From NCBI GenBank assembly GCA_024697845.1, contig JAILRZ010000055.1, forward strand, positions 1 through 41,320: a stretch of 41,320 nucleotides of DNA. The letters are read 5' to 3'. The stretch comes from Eubacterium sp. GTDB taxonomy: Bacteria; Bacillota; Clostridia; Lachnospirales; Lachnospiraceae. Shown piece by piece: positions 1-8,406 of the stretch. Both the position numbers and the translations under genes were made by a program. The first letter of the stretch is position 1, and each line of letters opens with the position of its first letter. Under the pieces are notes generated by a model that searched no databases, was not told where the DNA came from, and saw nothing but the letters and a program-made list of their open reading frames with translations.

Positions 1-32
1 TATTAGAGACAACGTGTAGGATTGCACGATCA

Positions 33-66
33 TTTACGCCTTGTTTTGCAAGGCGTAAAATTTTTA
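33..66 (+). terminator. Rho-independent terminator before proA
   Basis: A perfect 10-bp stem (TTTACGCCTT / AAGGCGTAAA) with a 7-nt loop is followed by ATTTTT. It ends whatever transcript enters from the left edge, or attenuates readthrough into proA, which starts only 18 nt further on. Confidence 0.8.
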
Positions 67-84
67 TAAAGAGAGGTTATCCAT

Positions 85-1362
85 ATGAATATAAGAGAAG
101 AAGCACATCAGATGAAATTGGTTTCTCCAAAGCTTGCAGCTACAAGCAATGAGGAAAGAAATAAAGCATTAGAGATGGTGGCAAAGGCGTTGGAGGCACA
201 CCGTGATGAAATTTTTGAAGCGAATCAGATTGATTTAAAGAATGCAAAGGAAAATGGAATTTCCGATGCAGTATATAAGCGTTTGAAGTTCGATGAAGGA
301 AAATTAAAATCCGTGATTGAAGGACTTCATCAGTTGATGGGATTAGAAGATCCTGTCGGAAAAGTTATCTTTGAAAGAGAATTGGATGAAGGATTGGTAT
401 TAAAGAGAATTTCCTGCCCAATCGGTGTGATTGGTGTGATTTTTGAAGCACGTCCGGACGCTTTGGTTCAGATTTCTTCCCTTTGTATTAAGAGCGGAAA
501 TTGTGCAATTTTGAAAGGTGGAAAAGAAACGGTTACAACAAACAAAGTATTGTTCCGGATTATTAATGAAAGTGTAATTGAAGCAGGACTTCCTAAGGGA
601 TGTCTCCTTCAGGCAGAATTACATAATGAAATTGATGAATTATTACAATGCGAGAAGGATGTGGATTTGTTAATTCCTCGTGGTTCCAATGCTTTTGTTC
701 AGTATATTATGAACAATACAAAGATTCCGGTAATGGGACATGCTGATGGAATCTGCCATGTCTATGTTGATGCAGATGCAGATTTTGAAAAGGCGGTACC
801 AATTGTTGTAGATGCAAAGATTCAGTATACCGCAGCATGTAATGCAGTTGAAACTTTGTTGGTAAACAGAAAAATTGCCGGTGAATTTTTACCAAAGGTT
901 GCAAAAGCTTTGGAAGAAGCCGGAGTGAAACTTCGTGGAACAAAAGAAGTGACCGGATTCATTTCTGCAGAAGAAATGGGTGAAGAAGAATTCAACACAG
1001 AATATCTGGAATTAGTTCTTTCCGTAAAATTGGTAGATGATGTAGCGGAAGCCGTAGACCATATCAATCGATTTGGTTCTCATCACACCGATGCCATTGT
1101 GACGGAAAATCAGGAAACCGCGGAATACTTCATGCAGATGGTAGATTCTGCTGGGGTATATCAGAATTGTTCTACCCGATTTGCAGATGGATTCCGTTAT
1201 GGATTCGGTGCAGAGGTAGGAATCAGCACCAGTAAAATTCATGCCAGAGGACCAGTAGGTTTGGAAGGTCTAATGACTTATAAGTATAAATTATATGGAA
1301 GCGGTCAGATTGTGGATGACTATGCAACCGGAAGGAAAAGTTTTCATTTTAAAGACAGATAA
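85..1362 (+). CDS. proA: Glutamate-5-semialdehyde dehydrogenase (gamma-glutamyl phosphate reductase)
   Basis: This enzyme reduces gamma-glutamyl phosphate to glutamate-5-semialdehyde with NADPH, the second step of proline synthesis in the cytosol. The 425-residue length is normal for ProA. The family motif around IGVIFEARPD (about residues 116-125) and the catalytic cysteine in YTAACNAVETLLV (C252) are visible, and the C-terminal GPVGLEGLMTYKY block is typical. The ATG follows GAGAGG with good spacing. ProB is not in the window; it may lie to the left, across the terminator. It is the first gene of an apparent run with the peptidase gene 16 nt downstream, but nothing else links their functions. 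Confidence 0.96.
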   Translation: MNIREEAHQMKLVSPKLAATSNEERNKALEMVAKALEAHRDEIFEANQIDLKNAKENGISDAVYKRLKFDEGKLKSVIEGLHQLMGLEDPVGKVIFERELDEGLVLKRISCPIGVIGVIFEARPDALVQISSLCIKSGNCAILKGGKETVTTNKVLFRIINESVIEAGLPKGCLLQAELHNEIDELLQCEKDVDLLIPRGSNAFVQYIMNNTKIPVMGHADGICHVYVDADADFEKAVPIVVDAKIQYTAACNAVETLLVNRKIAGEFLPKVAKALEEAGVKLRGTKEVTGFISAEEMGEEEFNTEYLELVLSVKLVDDVAEAVDHINRFGSHHTDAIVTENQETAEYFMQMVDSAGVYQNCSTRFADGFRYGFGAEVGISTSKIHARGPVGLEGLMTYKYKLYGSGQIVDDYATGRKSFHFKDR

Positions 1363-1378
1363 TAAGGAGATGTGACTT

Positions 1379-3688
1379 ATGGAACAGAAAAGACCGTTAA
1401 ATAGAAAGCGATTCGATTCAGGCCAAAGTGCCAAAGTTACCCGTAGAGGAGAAGGCTTGGGAACCGGTCCGGTAGGAAAGAGAAGTAATTCTTCCACTGG
1501 TGGCTTTTCCGGAAAGGGTACCGGTACAAAAGCTGGTTTGGCAGGTGGTGGCGGAATCAGTATTATTGCTATTATCTTTATATTGATGCAGTTGTTCGGA
1601 AATTCCGGCGGGGGTGATTCCATGCTGGGTGGTCTTGGAAATATGAGTTCCATGGCAGGAAATTATAGCGGAAGTAATTCCAGTATGAATGCAGTAAACA
1701 CATCTGTTGCAAGTGGCAGCAGAGAAAAGCGTACTGTTATTAAGGGAAATGGTCAGGACGAGCACACCATTATGGTTTATTTGTGCGGTACAGATTTGGA
1801 ATCCGGAAGTGGGATGGCCAGCAATGACTTGGCAGAAATGGCTGCGGCGAATCTTTCCAATCAGATAAATGTCATTGTTTATACCGGTGGATGCAAACGC
1901 TGGAAAAATGGAATTAGCAGTAAAACCAATCAAATTTATCAGGTTCAAAAGGGTAAATTAAAATGTTTGGTAGAAAATGACGGAAACAAGTCTATGGTGG
2001 AACCGTCAACACTGACATCTTTTATTCAATGGTGTAACCAGAAATATCCGGCAAACAGAAAGAGCCTGATTCTTTGGGATCACGGTGGAGGGTCCGTTGC
2101 AGGATTCGGTTACGATGAAAAAATGGGACATGGCAAATCAATGTCTTTAGCAAAGATTCATACTGCATTGAAAAATGCTGGAACAACCTTCGACTTTATT
2201 GGATTTGATGCATGCCTGATGGCAACGGCAGAAAATGCATTGATGCTTGATAAGTATGCAGATTATCTGATTGCCTCAGAGGAAACCGAACCGGGAATCG
2301 GTTGGTACTATACAAACTGGTTGAGCCAACTGTCACAAAATCCGTCTATGGAAACAACAGAAATCGGAAAAAGGATTATTGATGATTATACCAGTCAGTG
2401 TCAGAGAAGATGTCCGGGACAGAAGACGACATTGTCATTGATTGACCTGGCAGAATTTGCAAATACAGTACCGGGAGCCTTAAAGGATTTTTCCAACTCC
2501 ATTAGTCAGAAAATATCTGACAAAAAATACAAAGAGGTTTCTGATGCCAGAAATATTACAAGGGAATTTTCCCCAAGATCTAAAATTGATCAGGTGGATT
2601 TGGCGGATATGGCAAAGAACATGGGGAATGCCGAAGGAAGAGCTTTAGATCAGGTCGTAAGAAGTGCTGTGAAGTACAACCGTACTTCTTCCAATATGAC
2701 CAACTCTTATGGCGTATCCATTTATTTCCCATATAAAAAGACATCTTATGTCGATAGTGCTTGTCAGAATTATGAAGCCATTGGAATGGGAAGTGAATAT
2801 AGTAATTGTATTAAACGTTTTGCAGCTTTGGAAACTACAGGACAGGTATCCGCTGGCGGAAGCAATTCACCGGTAGGAACCTTGTTAGGTGGTGGAGACA
2901 GTAGTGCATCCTTCGATGTAGGAACTTTGCTGACTATGTTAGCCGGTTTTTCCGGAGGAGACCGAACCATTTCTGTTGACGGACTAAATTCCGGAAATAT
3001 CAATTATTTGAAAAACAGTGGGCTAAGCAATGAAGAAATGGCAAACTTTGTTTCTCAGAACCATTTGCAGAATTCGGATTTTAGATTCCAAAATAAAGAT
3101 GGAAAGCAGATCCTTCATTTAAGTGAAAAGCAGTGGGGAATGATTCATTCCGTAGACCAAAACATATTCATCTATGATGGAAAGGGTTATTTGGATATGG
3201 GATTGGATAACGTCTTTGATTTTACGAAAGACGGAGACATGATTGCAAGCACAGAAGCAACCTGGCTTGGCATTAACGGACAGCCGGTAGCTTACTATCG
3301 AACAGATACAACTCAGCGTGGCGAGGAATATACCATTACCGGTTATGTTCCTGCTAAGCTTAACGGTGTTCGAGTCAATCTAATTCTTGTATTTGATAAC
3401 GAACACGAGCAGGGATTCATTGCAGGTGCTGAAAAAGTTTATGCCAACAATGAAACACAGCTGGTAGCAAAGAATATGATAGAACTGAAGAAAGGTGACC
3501 AGTTAGATTTCATCTGTGATTACTATAATGAAGACGGAACATACCAGGACAGCTACTTGATTGGTGAACCGATGACAGTGTCTGACCATATGGAAATTGC
3601 CAATGTAAAAATTGAAAATGAAAAGTTGGAGATTTCTTATAAGTTTACGGATATCTATAACAATGAATATTGGGCAAAGGTGAAATAG
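1379..3688 (+). CDS. Clostripain-family (C11) cysteine peptidase, membrane-anchored
   Basis: The protein has 769 residues. A basic, Gly/Ser-rich N-terminus (about 1-58) precedes one hydrophobic segment (about 59-74, ISIIAIIFILMQLFG), which suggests a type II anchor with the enzyme outside the cell. The C11 peptidase core runs from about 128 to 480. It shows the strand HTIMVYLCGTDLES, the catalytic histidine in LILWDHGGG (H235) and the catalytic cysteine in FDFIGFDACLM (C279). The remaining ~290 residues carry no motif I recognise and may bind substrate or the wall. C11 enzymes cut after Arg or Lys and often self-activate. The substrate is unknown. RBS AAGGAG lies just upstream. Confidence 0.9.
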   Translation: MEQKRPLNRKRFDSGQSAKVTRRGEGLGTGPVGKRSNSSTGGFSGKGTGTKAGLAGGGGISIIAIIFILMQLFGNSGGGDSMLGGLGNMSSMAGNYSGSNSSMNAVNTSVASGSREKRTVIKGNGQDEHTIMVYLCGTDLESGSGMASNDLAEMAAANLSNQINVIVYTGGCKRWKNGISSKTNQIYQVQKGKLKCLVENDGNKSMVEPSTLTSFIQWCNQKYPANRKSLILWDHGGGSVAGFGYDEKMGHGKSMSLAKIHTALKNAGTTFDFIGFDACLMATAENALMLDKYADYLIASEETEPGIGWYYTNWLSQLSQNPSMETTEIGKRIIDDYTSQCQRRCPGQKTTLSLIDLAEFANTVPGALKDFSNSISQKISDKKYKEVSDARNITREFSPRSKIDQVDLADMAKNMGNAEGRALDQVVRSAVKYNRTSSNMTNSYGVSIYFPYKKTSYVDSACQNYEAIGMGSEYSNCIKRFAALETTGQVSAGGSNSPVGTLLGGGDSSASFDVGTLLTMLAGFSGGDRTISVDGLNSGNINYLKNSGLSNEEMANFVSQNHLQNSDFRFQNKDGKQILHLSEKQWGMIHSVDQNIFIYDGKGYLDMGLDNVFDFTKDGDMIASTEATWLGINGQPVAYYRTDTTQRGEEYTITGYVPAKLNGVRVNLILVFDNEHEQGFIAGAEKVYANNETQLVAKNMIELKKGDQLDFICDYYNEDGTYQDSYLIGEPMTVSDHMEIANVKIENEKLEISYKFTDIYNNEYWAKVK

Positions 3689-3714
3689 TTTTTAATAGAC
3701 ATCGGAGGTAGTTT

Positions 3715-3882
3715 ATGGGTTCTTGGATTTCAGCAAACATAGGGAACATTGTGGTACTTACCATCCTGGTGGTTGTAGTAGTACTAATACTATCCAAAAT
3801 GATTCGGGATAAAAAGAATGGGAAGTCCTCCTGTAGCTGTGGATGCTCAGGATGTCCGATGAAGGATAAATGCCATAAATAG
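3715..3882 (+). CDS. FeoB-associated Cys-rich small membrane protein
   Basis: This 55-residue ORF is absent from the supplied track. It starts at ATG 3715 behind ATCGGAGG. Residues 8-28 form one transmembrane helix (NIGNIVVLTILVVVVVLILS). A short basic stretch and a cytoplasmic-type Cys cluster CSCGCSGCPMKDKC follow. That layout matches the small proteins usually encoded beside FeoB ferrous iron transporters, which probably handle Fe(II) or an Fe-S site. No feoA or feoB is in the window, so it is an orphan here, 26 nt after the peptidase gene. Assignment is by architecture only. Confidence 0.75.
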   Translation: MGSWISANIGNIVVLTILVVVVVLILSKMIRDKKNGKSSCSCGCSGCPMKDKCHK

Positions 3883-3924
3883 TTCTTCAAAGAAGGAAGG
3901 ATTTAGATAGGATTGAGAATAGAT

Positions 3925-3969
3925 GCACTCACCAAATAGCAAAAAAGCTAAATTGGTGGGTGCTTTTTT
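3925..3969 (+). terminator. Rho-independent terminator
   Basis: A long stem GCACTCACCAA / TTGGTGGGTGC, with an inner TAGC/GCTA helix, is followed by six T residues. It closes the proA-to-Cys-rich-peptide run just before the repeat array. Confidence 0.85.
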
Positions 3970-3977
3970 ATGTCATT

Positions 3978-4450
3978 GCACCCTGTAGGTTAAAAAGTGT
4001 TTCCAGGGTGCAGAAAAGAGGGAGCCATAAGGGGGATGCTGCACCCTGTGGCTTGAAAAACGATTCTAGGGTGCAGAAAAGGAAACACCAAGAGTTGTAT
4101 GCTGCACCCTACAGTACAAAAAGTGATTCTAGGGTGCAGAGAAGAGAGCACCAAGAGTTGTATGCTGCACCCTACAGTACAAAAAGCGATTCTAGGGTGC
4201 AGAAAAGGTAGCGCCAAGAGTTGGATGCTGCACCCTACAGGGCAAAAAGCGATTCTAGGGTGCAGAAAAGGCAGCACCAAGAGTTGTATGCTGCACCCTA
4301 CAGTACAAAAAGCGATTCTAGGGTGCAGAAAAGGTATCGCCAAGAGTTGTATACTGCACCCTACAGGCGAAAAAGTGCTTCTAGGGTGCAGAAAAGGTAG
4401 CGCCAAGAGTTGTATGCTGCACCCTACAGATGAAAAAATGAGTTCAGGGT
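3978..4450. repeat. Array of eight 63-bp hairpin-forming tandem repeats
   Basis: The segment GCACCCT recurs at 3978, 4041, 4104, 4167, 4230, 4293, 4356 and 4419, exactly 63 bp apart. Each unit holds an inverted repeat (TGCACCCTA ... TAGGGTGCA, about 9 bp of stem around an 18-nt A-rich loop), then about 27 bp of also-conserved spacer resembling GAAAAGGTAGCGCCAAGAGT. The first and last units are the most diverged, as in arrays that grow by internal duplication. Because 63 is a multiple of 3, open frames run through on both strands (track ORFs 3960, 3990 and 4099). These are artefacts. This array fills the ~580-bp gap before the GtrA gene. Confidence 0.93.
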
Positions 4451-4489
4451 GAAATTTGTGGTTTGTGGAAAGAGTTTTGAATTATCAGG

Positions 4490-4518
4490 TTTCATTCAAA
4501 GTCGAAAAATGGTATAAT
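4490..4518 (+). promoter_or_regulatory. Sigma-A promoter for the GtrA-like gene (extended -10)
   Basis: TATAAT at 4513-4518 is preceded by TGG, giving an extended -10. A weak -35 (TTTCAT) lies 17 bp upstream. The gene starts 36 nt downstream. Confidence 0.7.
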
Positions 4519-4553
4519 GTGTAACTAGATGAGGGTTCGGGTACAGAGAAAAG

Positions 4554-4997
4554 ATGGACGAATTAGCAAGACGGTTAAAAACAGGAAATATAAAGGTGAT
4601 TTTTCAGGAGCAGACCAATGATGGAATGGTACAGTTTTTCCGCTATGTATTTGTAGGTGGATTTGCCTTTGTGGCAGACTGGTGTACCATGATGTTAGGG
4701 GTAGTGGCCGGGATGAATAAATATTGGGCAGTGGCGACGGCTTTCGTTGCGGGGTTAATTGTCAATTTTATTCTTTCTAAGTGGCTGGTGTTTCAGGAAA
4801 AATCAGAAAAAACTAATGCGACCGGTGAATTTGTTATGTATGGTGTCGTAGGTCTGTTGGGACTTTTGTTTACTGAAATCTTAATGTACATTCAGTTAGA
4901 GTGGATGGAAATTCATATCATGATTGCCAAAGTGATTGCGGCAGCCATTGTATTATTATGGAATTTTATTGCAAGAAAAGTACTATTATATCAATAG
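4554..4997 (+). CDS. GtrA-like polytopic membrane protein
   Basis: The protein has 147 residues with four predicted membrane helices, beginning near QFFRYVFVGGFAFVADW (about 27-43), the typical GtrA opening. It ends in the family-like NFIARKVLLY. GtrA family members are thought to help move lipid-linked sugars across the membrane or to support cell-surface glycan glycosyltransferases. The length is typical. It has its own promoter and no glycosyltransferase neighbour; the nearest one is 9 kb away. The ATG at 4554 has only a weak AGAGAAAAG upstream as a ribosome site. Confidence 0.82.
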   Translation: MDELARRLKTGNIKVIFQEQTNDGMVQFFRYVFVGGFAFVADWCTMMLGVVAGMNKYWAVATAFVAGLIVNFILSKWLVFQEKSEKTNATGEFVMYGVVGLLGLLFTEILMYIQLEWMEIHIMIAKVIAAAIVLLWNFIARKVLLYQ

Positions 4998-5053
4998 GGG
5001 CACTTTCAGAGCAAAAAAATATAAAAACTTAAAAGAAGAAAGGAGTTTTAATT

Positions 5054-6274
5054 ATGGGTTTAATTAAAGCAGGATTAGGTGCGTTAGGGGGCACATTGGC
5101 AGATCAGTGGAAAGAATTTTTCTACTGCGAAGCAATTGACAAAGATGTTCTTGTAGTGAAAGGTGAGAAGAGAATTGGAAATCGTTCTTCCAATAAAAGA
5201 GGAAGCGACAATGTAATTTCCAACGGATCTGGAATTGTTGTGGCAGACGGACAGTGTATGATTATTGTTGAACAGGGAAAAATCGTTGAAGTCTGTGCTG
5301 AACCGGGTGAATTTACTTATAATACAGAATTAGAACCAAGTATTTTTACAGGACCTTTAAAGAAATCAATTGTGGAAACTTTCAAACAGGTTGGAAAGCG
5401 TTTCACCTATGGTGGAGAACCTCCAAAAGATCAGAGAGTTTATTTCTTCAATACTAAAGAATTAATCGACAATAAATTTGGAACACCGAATCCGATTCCT
5501 TTCAGAATCGTAGATCATAACATCGGACTGGATTTAGACAGTGCCGTACGTTGTTCCGGTGTATATTCTTATAAGATTACCGATCCATTGTTATTCTATA
5601 CGAATGTGTGCGGTAATGTTGCGGATGAATATCGCAGAGATGAAATTGATTCCCAGTTAAAGACTGAATTTATCAGTGCTTTGCAGCCGGCATTTGCAAA
5701 ATTATCAGGATTGCAGATGCGTCCAAACGAAATTCCGGGACATGCGGAAGAATTGGCAGAAGCAATGAATGAAGCATTAAGCCAGAAATGGGGAGAACTC
5801 AGAGGTCTTGATGTAATTTCCATTGCAATGAATCCAATCACAATTCCGGAAGAAGATGCAGCAGCAATTAAGCTTGCTCAGAGAAATGCAATGCTTCGTG
5901 ATCCGAATATGGCAGGAGCAACTTTAGTAGGTGCACAGGCAGATGCAATGAAAGCAGCAGCAGAAAACTCCGGTGGAGCAATGACCGGATTTATGGGGAT
6001 GGGAATGGCTCAGAATGCAGGTGGAAATAATGCCCAGGCATTGTTTGCAATGGGACAGCAGCAACAGGCACAGCAGGCAGCAGCACAGCCACAACAGCCA
6101 CAGCAGGCAGCACCGGCATCTGATGCATGGACTTGTGTATGTGGGGCACTTGCTACCGGAAAATTCTGTTCTCAGTGTGGAGCACCAAAGCCGGCACCGG
6201 CACAGTGGACCTGTTCTTGTGGAGCAGTGAATACCGGAAACTTCTGTTCACAGTGTGGAAAACCAAGAGCATAA
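5054..6274 (+). CDS. SPFH-domain (virion core protein-like) protein with two C-terminal zinc ribbons
   Basis: This is a 406-residue protein. Residues about 1-290 form an SPFH/band-7-like domain of the bacterial 'virion core protein' type, opening MGLIKAGLGALGGTLADQWKEFFYC. A low-complexity Gln/Ala linker follows (about 335-355). Two zinc ribbons end the protein, WTCVCGALATGKFCSQCG and WTCSCGAVNTGNFCSQCG, clear duplicates of each other. There is no membrane helix, so it may assemble at the membrane as a scaffold. The next two genes, a TFIIB-type zinc-ribbon protein and a TPM protein, probably belong to the same functional group. The exact role is unknown. RBS AAAGGAG precedes the ATG. Confidence 0.85.
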   Translation: MGLIKAGLGALGGTLADQWKEFFYCEAIDKDVLVVKGEKRIGNRSSNKRGSDNVISNGSGIVVADGQCMIIVEQGKIVEVCAEPGEFTYNTELEPSIFTGPLKKSIVETFKQVGKRFTYGGEPPKDQRVYFFNTKELIDNKFGTPNPIPFRIVDHNIGLDLDSAVRCSGVYSYKITDPLLFYTNVCGNVADEYRRDEIDSQLKTEFISALQPAFAKLSGLQMRPNEIPGHAEELAEAMNEALSQKWGELRGLDVISIAMNPITIPEEDAAAIKLAQRNAMLRDPNMAGATLVGAQADAMKAAAENSGGAMTGFMGMGMAQNAGGNNAQALFAMGQQQQAQQAAAQPQQPQQAAPASDAWTCVCGALATGKFCSQCGAPKPAPAQWTCSCGAVNTGNFCSQCGKPRA

Positions 6275-6364
6275 GAATCTTTTGGGCGTGTAGGTTTACA
6301 CGCCCTTACTCTGCTTTCCTGAGAGGAGAGAAGAAAATAAATAGGGTTAAAGGAAGGTGAAGGA

Positions 6365-7450
6365 ATGTCATCTTTATTGGAATATAAATGCCCGTCTTGT
6401 GGTGGGGCAATTGAATTTAATAGTACTGTTCAGAAAATGAAGTGTCCTTTCTGTGATACGGAATTTGATGTGGAAACTTTGCAGGAATATGATGCAGAGC
6501 TGCAGAATGAAACATCAGATGATATTTCATGGGATACTTCCGCAGGTGGAAACTGGACAGAGGATGAAATGACAGGGATGCGACTGTATGTTTGTAAGTC
6601 CTGTGGTGGAGAAATTGTGGGAGATGAAACTACAGCGGCAACGACCTGTCCGTATTGTGATAATCCCGTTGTAATGATGGAACAGTTTACCGGCGTGTTA
6701 AAACCGAACTATGTAATCCCATTTAAGATTGATAAGAATATGGCAAAACAGAAACTGAGGGAGTTTTACAAAGGAAAGCGTTTACTGCCATCATCATTTA
6801 GGAGTGAAAATCATATTGATGAAGTGAAAGGAATCTATGTTCCGTATTGGTTGTTTGATGCAGATACCCAAGGATCCGTTCGTTACAAAGGAACAAAAGT
6901 AACGGGGCATTGGTCGGATTCAAATTATAACTATACACAGATTAGCGTATTTTCTGTTATCCGAGAAGGAACTTTGCAATTCGAAAATGTACCGGCAGAT
7001 GGCTCTTCAAAAATGGCAGATGATATGATGGAATCGGTTGAACCATATTACTTTAGTGAAGCAGTTGATTTTCAGACGGCATATCTGGCAGGATATCTGG
7101 CAGATAAATATGATGTCACTTCTGAGGAAAGTATTGAACGGGTGAATCAACGAATGAAACAAAGCACGGAAGAAGCATTCAAAAGTACGTGTACAGGTTA
7201 TGGAACATTGGAAACACAGCACAGTAGCATTCATGTTGAAAACGGAAAGGCAAAATATGCATTGTATCCGGTATGGCTTTTAAATACCAGATGGAAAGGT
7301 GAAAAATTCACCTTTGCCGTGAATGGACAGACTGGAAAAATCGTAGGAGATATGCCGGTAGACTGGACAAAATTCTGGTGCTGGTTCGCTGGAATTACTG
7401 CAGTTGCCACATCAATTGCCTATGGATTGATGTACATATTCCTACGTTAG
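6365..7450 (+). CDS. TFIIB-type zinc-ribbon membrane protein
   Basis: This 361-residue protein has two zinc-binding modules in its first ~110 residues. The first is YKCPSCGGAIEF...MKCPFCDTEF and the second is YVCKSCGGEIV...TTCPYCDNPV. A ~200-residue domain follows with aromatic-rich strands such as GIYVPYWLFDADT. One C-terminal membrane helix (about 338-359) implies a cytoplasm-facing, tail-anchored protein. Genes of this type recur beside SPFH/zinc-ribbon proteins in Firmicutes. No enzymatic motif is evident. The start follows AAAGGAAGGTGAAGGA. Confidence 0.75.
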   Translation: MSSLLEYKCPSCGGAIEFNSTVQKMKCPFCDTEFDVETLQEYDAELQNETSDDISWDTSAGGNWTEDEMTGMRLYVCKSCGGEIVGDETTAATTCPYCDNPVVMMEQFTGVLKPNYVIPFKIDKNMAKQKLREFYKGKRLLPSSFRSENHIDEVKGIYVPYWLFDADTQGSVRYKGTKVTGHWSDSNYNYTQISVFSVIREGTLQFENVPADGSSKMADDMMESVEPYYFSEAVDFQTAYLAGYLADKYDVTSEESIERVNQRMKQSTEEAFKSTCTGYGTLETQHSSIHVENGKAKYALYPVWLLNTRWKGEKFTFAVNGQTGKIVGDMPVDWTKFWCWFAGITAVATSIAYGLMYIFLR

Positions 7451-7477
7451 AAAACGATAGCAGAAAGGATGAGAATT

Positions 7478-8287
7478 ATGAATCAGAAATTAGTTAGATT
7501 TTGTTCCAGGCTACTTCTTGTTATCGTTTGTACCTTGTTTATAACAGGAATAGCCAATCAGAATGTTTATGGAGAAAACCGGCAGAAGCTGGTGGATGAT
7601 GCCAATCTTCTCAGTAGTTCCGACAAGGAACACGTGGAAGCATTGCTGATGAAAATAAGTGAGAAAAATCAGCATGATATTGTAATTGTAACAAAAGAAT
7701 CTTTGCGTGATGAAGCAGGATATACAACAGAACCATTGGAATATGCGAAAGATTATTATTACAGTAACGGATACGGTTATGGTCAGGACCAGGATGGAAT
7801 TATTTTGGTAATTGGAATGGAAAACCGGGATTATGCGGTATATCCTTGTGGACCGAATTTTGTTGTATATACGGATGCCGGACTTGATTATATTGAAAAT
7901 CAGGTCATTCCAAGTATGACGGACGGAGATTATGCAAAGGCTTTTACGGACTTTGCCAATTTATGTGACCAATATGTGGAAAAGGCAAAAGCAGGAGAAC
8001 CTTATGACACAGGGGATTTACCGAAGAAAGATCTGACAATAATCCATTTATTAGTTGCAATTGCAATCGGAGCCGGAGTGGCAGCTTTTGGTTGTTTCTA
8101 TATGAAATCACAGCTCAATACTATTCACCCGAAAAACAATGCCAGTGACTATGTGGTAAAAGACAGTTTGATGCTTTCTAATTCTTCAGACAGATTTTTA
8201 TACTTTATCACAAAGAAAACACCAAGACCGAAAAGTAGTAGTTCCGGAGGTCATAGTTCATCCGGAGGCCATAGCGGTCATTTCTAA
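7478..8287 (+). CDS. TPM-domain membrane protein
   Basis: I moved the start to ATG 7478. The track start at 7469 lies inside the ribosome site AGAAAGGATGAG. The protein has about 269 residues: a signal peptide or N-terminal helix (LLLVIVCTLFITGIA), an extracytoplasmic TPM domain (VDDANLLSSSDKEHVEALL ... DGIILVIGMENRDYAVYPCG), a membrane helix near 195-213, and a short tail ending in Ser/Gly/His repeats (SSGGHSSSGGHSGHF). TPM domains occur in photosystem repair phosphatases and many bacterial envelope proteins of unknown role. The His-rich tail might bind metal. It is third in the SPFH group. Confidence 0.83.
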   Translation: MNQKLVRFCSRLLLVIVCTLFITGIANQNVYGENRQKLVDDANLLSSSDKEHVEALLMKISEKNQHDIVIVTKESLRDEAGYTTEPLEYAKDYYYSNGYGYGQDQDGIILVIGMENRDYAVYPCGPNFVVYTDAGLDYIENQVIPSMTDGDYAKAFTDFANLCDQYVEKAKAGEPYDTGDLPKKDLTIIHLLVAIAIGAGVAAFGCFYMKSQLNTIHPKNNASDYVVKDSLMLSNSSDRFLYFITKKTPRPKSSSSGGHSSSGGHSGHF

Positions 8288-8309
8288 AATGAAATCACAA
8301 TTACGACAT

Positions 8310-8343
8310 AAAATACACACGAATTTTTCGTGTGTATTTTTAT
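8310..8343 (+). terminator. Rho-independent terminator
   Basis: A 14-bp A/T-ended stem AAAATACACACGAA / TTCGTGTGTATTTT ends in a T run. It closes the SPFH/TPM group. Confidence 0.88.
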
Positions 8344-8362
8344 ATAGGAAATGCCTTGTTTG

Positions 8363-8371
8363 TGGTATAAT
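8363..8371 (+). promoter_or_regulatory. Extended -10 promoter for the alarmone synthetase gene
   Basis: TGGTATAAT at 8363-8371 is an extended -10. It places transcription start near 8378, so the upstream ATG at 8374 offered by the track cannot be the start codon. ATG 8407, behind AGAGGAACGAG, is the likely start. Confidence 0.7.
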
Positions 8372-8406
8372 GAATGGACAGAATTAAACAAAAAGAGGAA
8401 CGAGAA

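Noticed and set aside
3978-4450. CRISPR array
   Set aside because: The 'spacers' between hairpins are themselves repeated, the unit length is fixed at 63 bp, and no cas genes are present.
3960-4452. Track ORFs in both strands across the repeat array (83, 138 and 117 aa)
   Set aside because: They are products of a 63-bp period divisible by three. The predicted peptides are the same ~21-residue unit repeated, with no ribosome sites, and opposite strands are open equally.
8374-8406. ATG 8374 as start of the alarmone synthetase
   Set aside because: It lies 3 nt after the TATAAT box, before the expected transcription start. ATG 8407 follows AGAGGAACGAG.
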